Source of the DNA: JACQPU01 sp039961715
GTDB taxonomy: Bacteria > Bacteroidota > Ignavibacteria > UBA10030
Direction of reading: 5' to 3'
Assembly (NCBI GenBank): GCA_039961715.1
Contig: JABRVW010000067.1
Coordinates: 25,599 to 89,598 of the forward strand
DNA: 64,000 nucleotides
In this document: one piece after another, positions 61,982 to 64,000 of the stretch
Numbering within the stretch: position 1 is the first letter of the stretch
How the letters are laid out: each line of letters starts with the position of its first letter
The notes under the pieces: generated by a model
Databases searched by the model: none
What the model saw: only the letters and a program-made list of their open reading frames with translations
Told to the model about the DNA's origin: nothing
Translations under genes and position numbers: made by a program

Positions 61982-62935
61982 ATGCCCTTCTTTTATAGAG
62001 TGATGGCGATTCTCTTTCTTCTCGCTTCCCTCGGTCAAAACCTTCTTCAGGCACAGGCAATCAAGGTTACCTTGCTCGGTACAGGCTGCCCTCCCCCAGT
62101 CATGAATCGCTTTGGGCCGAGCATCTTGGTGGAGGCTGGAGAGCAGAAACTCCTCTTTGACGCGGGGCGCGGCGCCCTGCAACGCCTAACACAGCTCAAT
62201 GTGCGGTGGGGGGAGGTGCAGGCGCTCTTTCTCACACACCTACACTCCGATCACGTCGTCGGTTTTCCGGACCTGTGGCTAACAGGGTGGCTCAGAGTGG
62301 GTTCAGGGCGCAATTTGCCGCTGCATGTGTTTGGCCCTCGGGGAACCGCAAGAATGATGTCGCACCTCGAGCAAGCATACGAGTTTGACATTCGGATCCG
62401 GCTCTATGACGATCGCGTGCCACCGGATGGTGTTGTGATTCTCGCCGAAGATATCAAGGAGGGAGTAGTGTACGACACAGGAGCCGTGAAAGTGACGGCG
62501 TTTGAAGTCGATCATAGTCCAATCAAGCCAGCCTTCGGTTATCGCATCGATTATGCAGGGCGTGCCGTCGTCTTGTCGGGCGATACCCGCGTTTCAGAAA
62601 ACCTCATCCGATACGCCCAAGGTGTGGATGTGCTCGTCCATGAAGTAGCTGATTTAGAATTGCTCCTACAGTCGGGCCTTCCCCTTGAGCGCGCGAAGAA
62701 CATCGTCGCCCATCATGTTACACCTGAACAAGCCGGAGAAGTGTTTTCCCGGACAAAACCGAAGCTTGCGGTGTATTCTCATATCGCTCCTCCAACAGCA
62801 CAAGAAAGAGATCTGATTCCACAGACGCGGAAAACCTACGCGGGACCTTTAGAACTTGGCGAAGATCTCATGGTGATCGAAGTTGGAGAGAGCATCAGTA
62901 TTCGGAGACCAGCTCCTTCATCGCCGAGGAAATAG
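61982..62935 (+). CDS. Cassette 6: secreted metallo-beta-lactamase-fold hydrolase
   Basis: A 317-residue exported MBL-fold protein. Signal peptide MPFFYRVMAILFLLASLGQNLLQAQA, then IKVTLLGTGCPPPVMNRFGPSILVEAGEQKLLFDAGRGALQRL, the metal motif ALFLTHLHSDHVVGFPDLW (HxHxDH), a distal H in VHEVADLELLL and NIVAHHVTPEQAGEVF, and D in VVLSGDTRV. The layout is RNase Z/arylsulfatase-like with an added export signal, so a periplasmic hydrolase of unknown substrate is likely. ATG 61982 has GGAG upstream; the longer frame begins in the previous cassette. Confidence 0.88.
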   Translation: MPFFYRVMAILFLLASLGQNLLQAQAIKVTLLGTGCPPPVMNRFGPSILVEAGEQKLLFDAGRGALQRLTQLNVRWGEVQALFLTHLHSDHVVGFPDLWLTGWLRVGSGRNLPLHVFGPRGTARMMSHLEQAYEFDIRIRLYDDRVPPDGVVILAEDIKEGVVYDTGAVKVTAFEVDHSPIKPAFGYRIDYAGRAVVLSGDTRVSENLIRYAQGVDVLVHEVADLELLLQSGLPLERAKNIVAHHVTPEQAGEVFSRTKPKLAVYSHIAPPTAQERDLIPQTRKTYAGPLELGEDLMVIEVGESISIRRPAPSSPRK

Positions 62936-62966
62936 ACAAAAGCATGAATGGACGCAAACCAACTGC

Positions 62967-63167
62967 GCATAACAGGCGTAACCACGACGCTCCCTTCGTT
63001 GATAGGCGCAGTTGAAGCTATGGGAAAGACTATTGTGGTTGCTCAACAGTTTTTGCCGCCTGTTGGTATGCGCACTCCGCCGCAGAACATTAATCTTTTG
63101 ATAGCGGCTCCGTGCGCGTCTTTCGATAGCGGCAAAAACTGCTGCGTGGTTACGCCAAACGTTATGC
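62967..63167 (+). repeat. attC-like site 6 (end of cassette 6)
   Basis: 201 bases. R'' GCATAAC (62967-62973), L'' GGCGTAACCACG (62975-62986), L' CGTGGTTACGCC (63145-63156), R' GTTATGC (63161-63167). An inner stem of TTTTTGCCGC type pairs with GCGGCAAAAA; the loop carries TTTGATAGCGGC-like words shared with sites 5 and 7. Confidence 0.88.
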
Positions 63168-63326
63168 GTCATTGCGCTGCTGCGGTGGCGTACTTATGAA
63201 GGAAGTGGAGTTCGGAAAGGTCCAACGAAAAAGCAGTTGCGGTGCGAGCTGACGTTTGACAACGCGTTCCAAACCGCCATTCATCCAAGAATACAACACA
63301 ACTAACAATCTTCGGGAGGGTCTACA

Positions 63327-63740
63327 ATGGCAGAACCTTCGAGGCAAACAAGAACATGGCAGTGGAACTGGGTAGCGATTTCGCTGGTCTTCTATTTGCT
63401 CTTCTACCTACTACCACTTTATCTCGCCAGCATGGTTTTTCCACACAACCTTACAATTCCAGGCGTTTGGATGTTTGCTGGGGTCATTATCATTGCGGCG
63501 TTTTCCGGATATCTCTCAAAGGGAGTCACTATATGGGAGCCAGCAATCGCAGGAGCCGGTCTTGTGCTTCTCTTCATTGCATATCATGTGCTCTTCGTTT
63601 TCCGGAACATGCCTACCGACGCAATCTTAGGAGCTCTCATTTGGCCGACGGTTATTGTGTTTGGCTTATCCATTTTGGGTGCGTGGTTGGGCGAACGAGC
63701 ACAAAGACTTTTCAAGTCGCAATCCACACAGTCATCTTAG
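63327..63740 (+). CDS. Cassette 7: small membrane protein of unknown function
   Basis: A 137-residue hydrophobic protein with about four membrane segments (WVAISLVFYLLFYLLPLYLASMVF, GVWMFAGVIIIAAFSGYL, AIAGAGLVLLFIAYHVLFVF, ILGALIWPTVIVFGLSILGAWLG) and a charged C-terminal tail. GGGAGGG lies about 8 bases before ATG 63327. No family is recognised. The cassette has 160 bases before this gene, in which only an 18-codon frame (63197-63253) is seen and is not claimed. Confidence 0.7.
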   Translation: MAEPSRQTRTWQWNWVAISLVFYLLFYLLPLYLASMVFPHNLTIPGVWMFAGVIIIAAFSGYLSKGVTIWEPAIAGAGLVLLFIAYHVLFVFRNMPTDAILGALIWPTVIVFGLSILGAWLGERAQRLFKSQSTQSS

Positions 63741-63831
63741 TTTCTAAATAAGGACTTTCACATATCGCACCGCAAACTTTCACACGACAAACTAACAAAC
63801 AGAGGTGCAGCATTCACGCAGCGCAACGAAC

Positions 63832-64000
63832 GCATAACAAGCGTAAGCACGGCGCTCCCCTTGTTGATGCGGCTCAGTTGAAGCTATGGAAAAGGATCAA
63901 TTGTGGTCGCTCCATTGTTTTTGCCGCGTGTTGGTATGTGCGCTCCGCCGCAGAAAAATGAATCATTTGATAGCGGCGTCGCGCACTCATTCGATAGCGG
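63832..64000 (+). repeat. attC-like site 7 (end of cassette 7), cut by the window edge
   Basis: R'' GCATAAC (63832-63838) and L'' GCGTAAGCAC (63841-63850) are present; TTTTTGCCGC of the inner stem lies near 63920, and the loop is closely similar to sites 1 and 6. The L' and R' arms lie beyond 64000, so at least one more cassette boundary follows. Confidence 0.8.

Larger units (their letters stand above)
56931..64000 (+). mobile_element. Integron-type gene cassette array (seven cassettes, last one cut)
   Basis: Cassette boundaries by the G/TT cut within core GTTRRRY-like sequences: cassette 1 56931-58107, 2 58108-59231, 3 59232-59984, 4 59985-60996, 5 60997-61896, 6 61897-63161, 7 63162 to beyond the edge. 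Each holds one gene or gene pair and ends in an attC-like palindrome. All genes read plus except the toxin-antitoxin pair of cassette 3. The R'' core at each cassette end is the exact complement of the R' core at its own start. Confidence 0.9.

Noticed and set aside
63197..63253. 18-codon frame at the start of cassette 7
   Set aside because: Too short to support; the membrane protein gene downstream has a good ribosome site.
57872..64000. CRISPR or transposon terminal repeats as explanation of the palindromes
   Set aside because: Spacing is gene-sized, arms differ from site to site, and cores match within each cassette; no transposase is present.

Overview
The window reads as chromosome of a Bacteroidota/Ignavibacteriota-type (FCB group) bacterium of moderately high G+C. 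The support is a type IX secretion (T9SS) gene set (PorU-like sortase, PorV, a T9SS plug-type protein, proteins with FlgD-like/T9SS C-terminal domains), an archaeal-type class I fructose-bisphosphate aldolase, GTP-dependent PEP carboxykinase, a sphingolipid-type alpha-oxoamine synthase, and many 4-base ATGA gene overlaps. The exact taxon cannot be fixed from the sequence alone.

Layout. 1-6.9 kb (minus): efflux adaptor (cut by the window edge) and TolC-like channel, CCA-adding-type nucleotidyltransferase, Gfo/Idh/MocA dehydrogenase, T9SS plug-type protein and a HAD phosphatase. 7-9.4 kb: class I aldolase with a clear terminator, divergent from an RlmI-like rRNA methyltransferase. 9.4-12.8 kb (plus): outer-membrane protein, then an ECF sigma / membrane protein / DUF4097-type adhesin operon. 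12.9-16.2 kb (minus): small barrel protein and uvrA. 16.3-28.6 kb (minus): a tightly overlapping cell-surface operon of porU-like, porV-like, a catalytically degenerate M6-type protein, a lipoprotein, a metalloprotease/propeller/barrel fusion and a small membrane protein. 28.9-38.2 kb (plus): glgA, heptose-bisphosphatase-like HAD, surface proteins, TPR protein, rpiB, glyA, tatC and polyprenyl synthase. 38.2-42.7 kb (minus): UspA, cyclic-nucleotide-binding protein, ilvE, acyltransferase-like protein and an Spt/KBL-type synthase, with a divergent epimerase/dehydratase (42.8-43.8 kb); the last three resemble a bacterial ceramide-synthesis set. 43.9-51.5 kb (minus): phosphate transporter with its DUF47 partner, pckG, a zinc-ribbon protein, purK, purE, larB and tsaC/sua5. 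51.6-54.4 kb (minus): paaA-B-C-D of the phenylacetyl-CoA epoxidase, separated by unusual AT-rich hairpin-forming spacers.

54.4-64 kb is accessory DNA. After a repeat-bearing spacer and a membrane protein comes a tyrosine recombinase (55994-56890), followed on the same strand by a gene-cassette array: at least seven cassettes, each closed by an attC-like imperfect palindrome. In every cassette the 7-base core at its start (GTTAGCC, GTTATGC or GTTAGGC) is the exact reverse complement of the core opening its terminal site, even where neighbouring cassettes differ. That is the signature of an integron cassette array. The recombinase lacks the extra segment that defines IntI integrases and has the opposite orientation to classical intI, so this is either a non-canonical integron or a cassette cluster beside an unrelated Xer-like enzyme. 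Cargo: an Nmad3-like protein, an Abi/AbiJ-like protein, a reverse-oriented YefM/YoeB-type toxin-antitoxin pair, a GIY-YIG-like protein, two membrane proteins and a secreted metallo-beta-lactamase-fold hydrolase. The array runs off the right edge.
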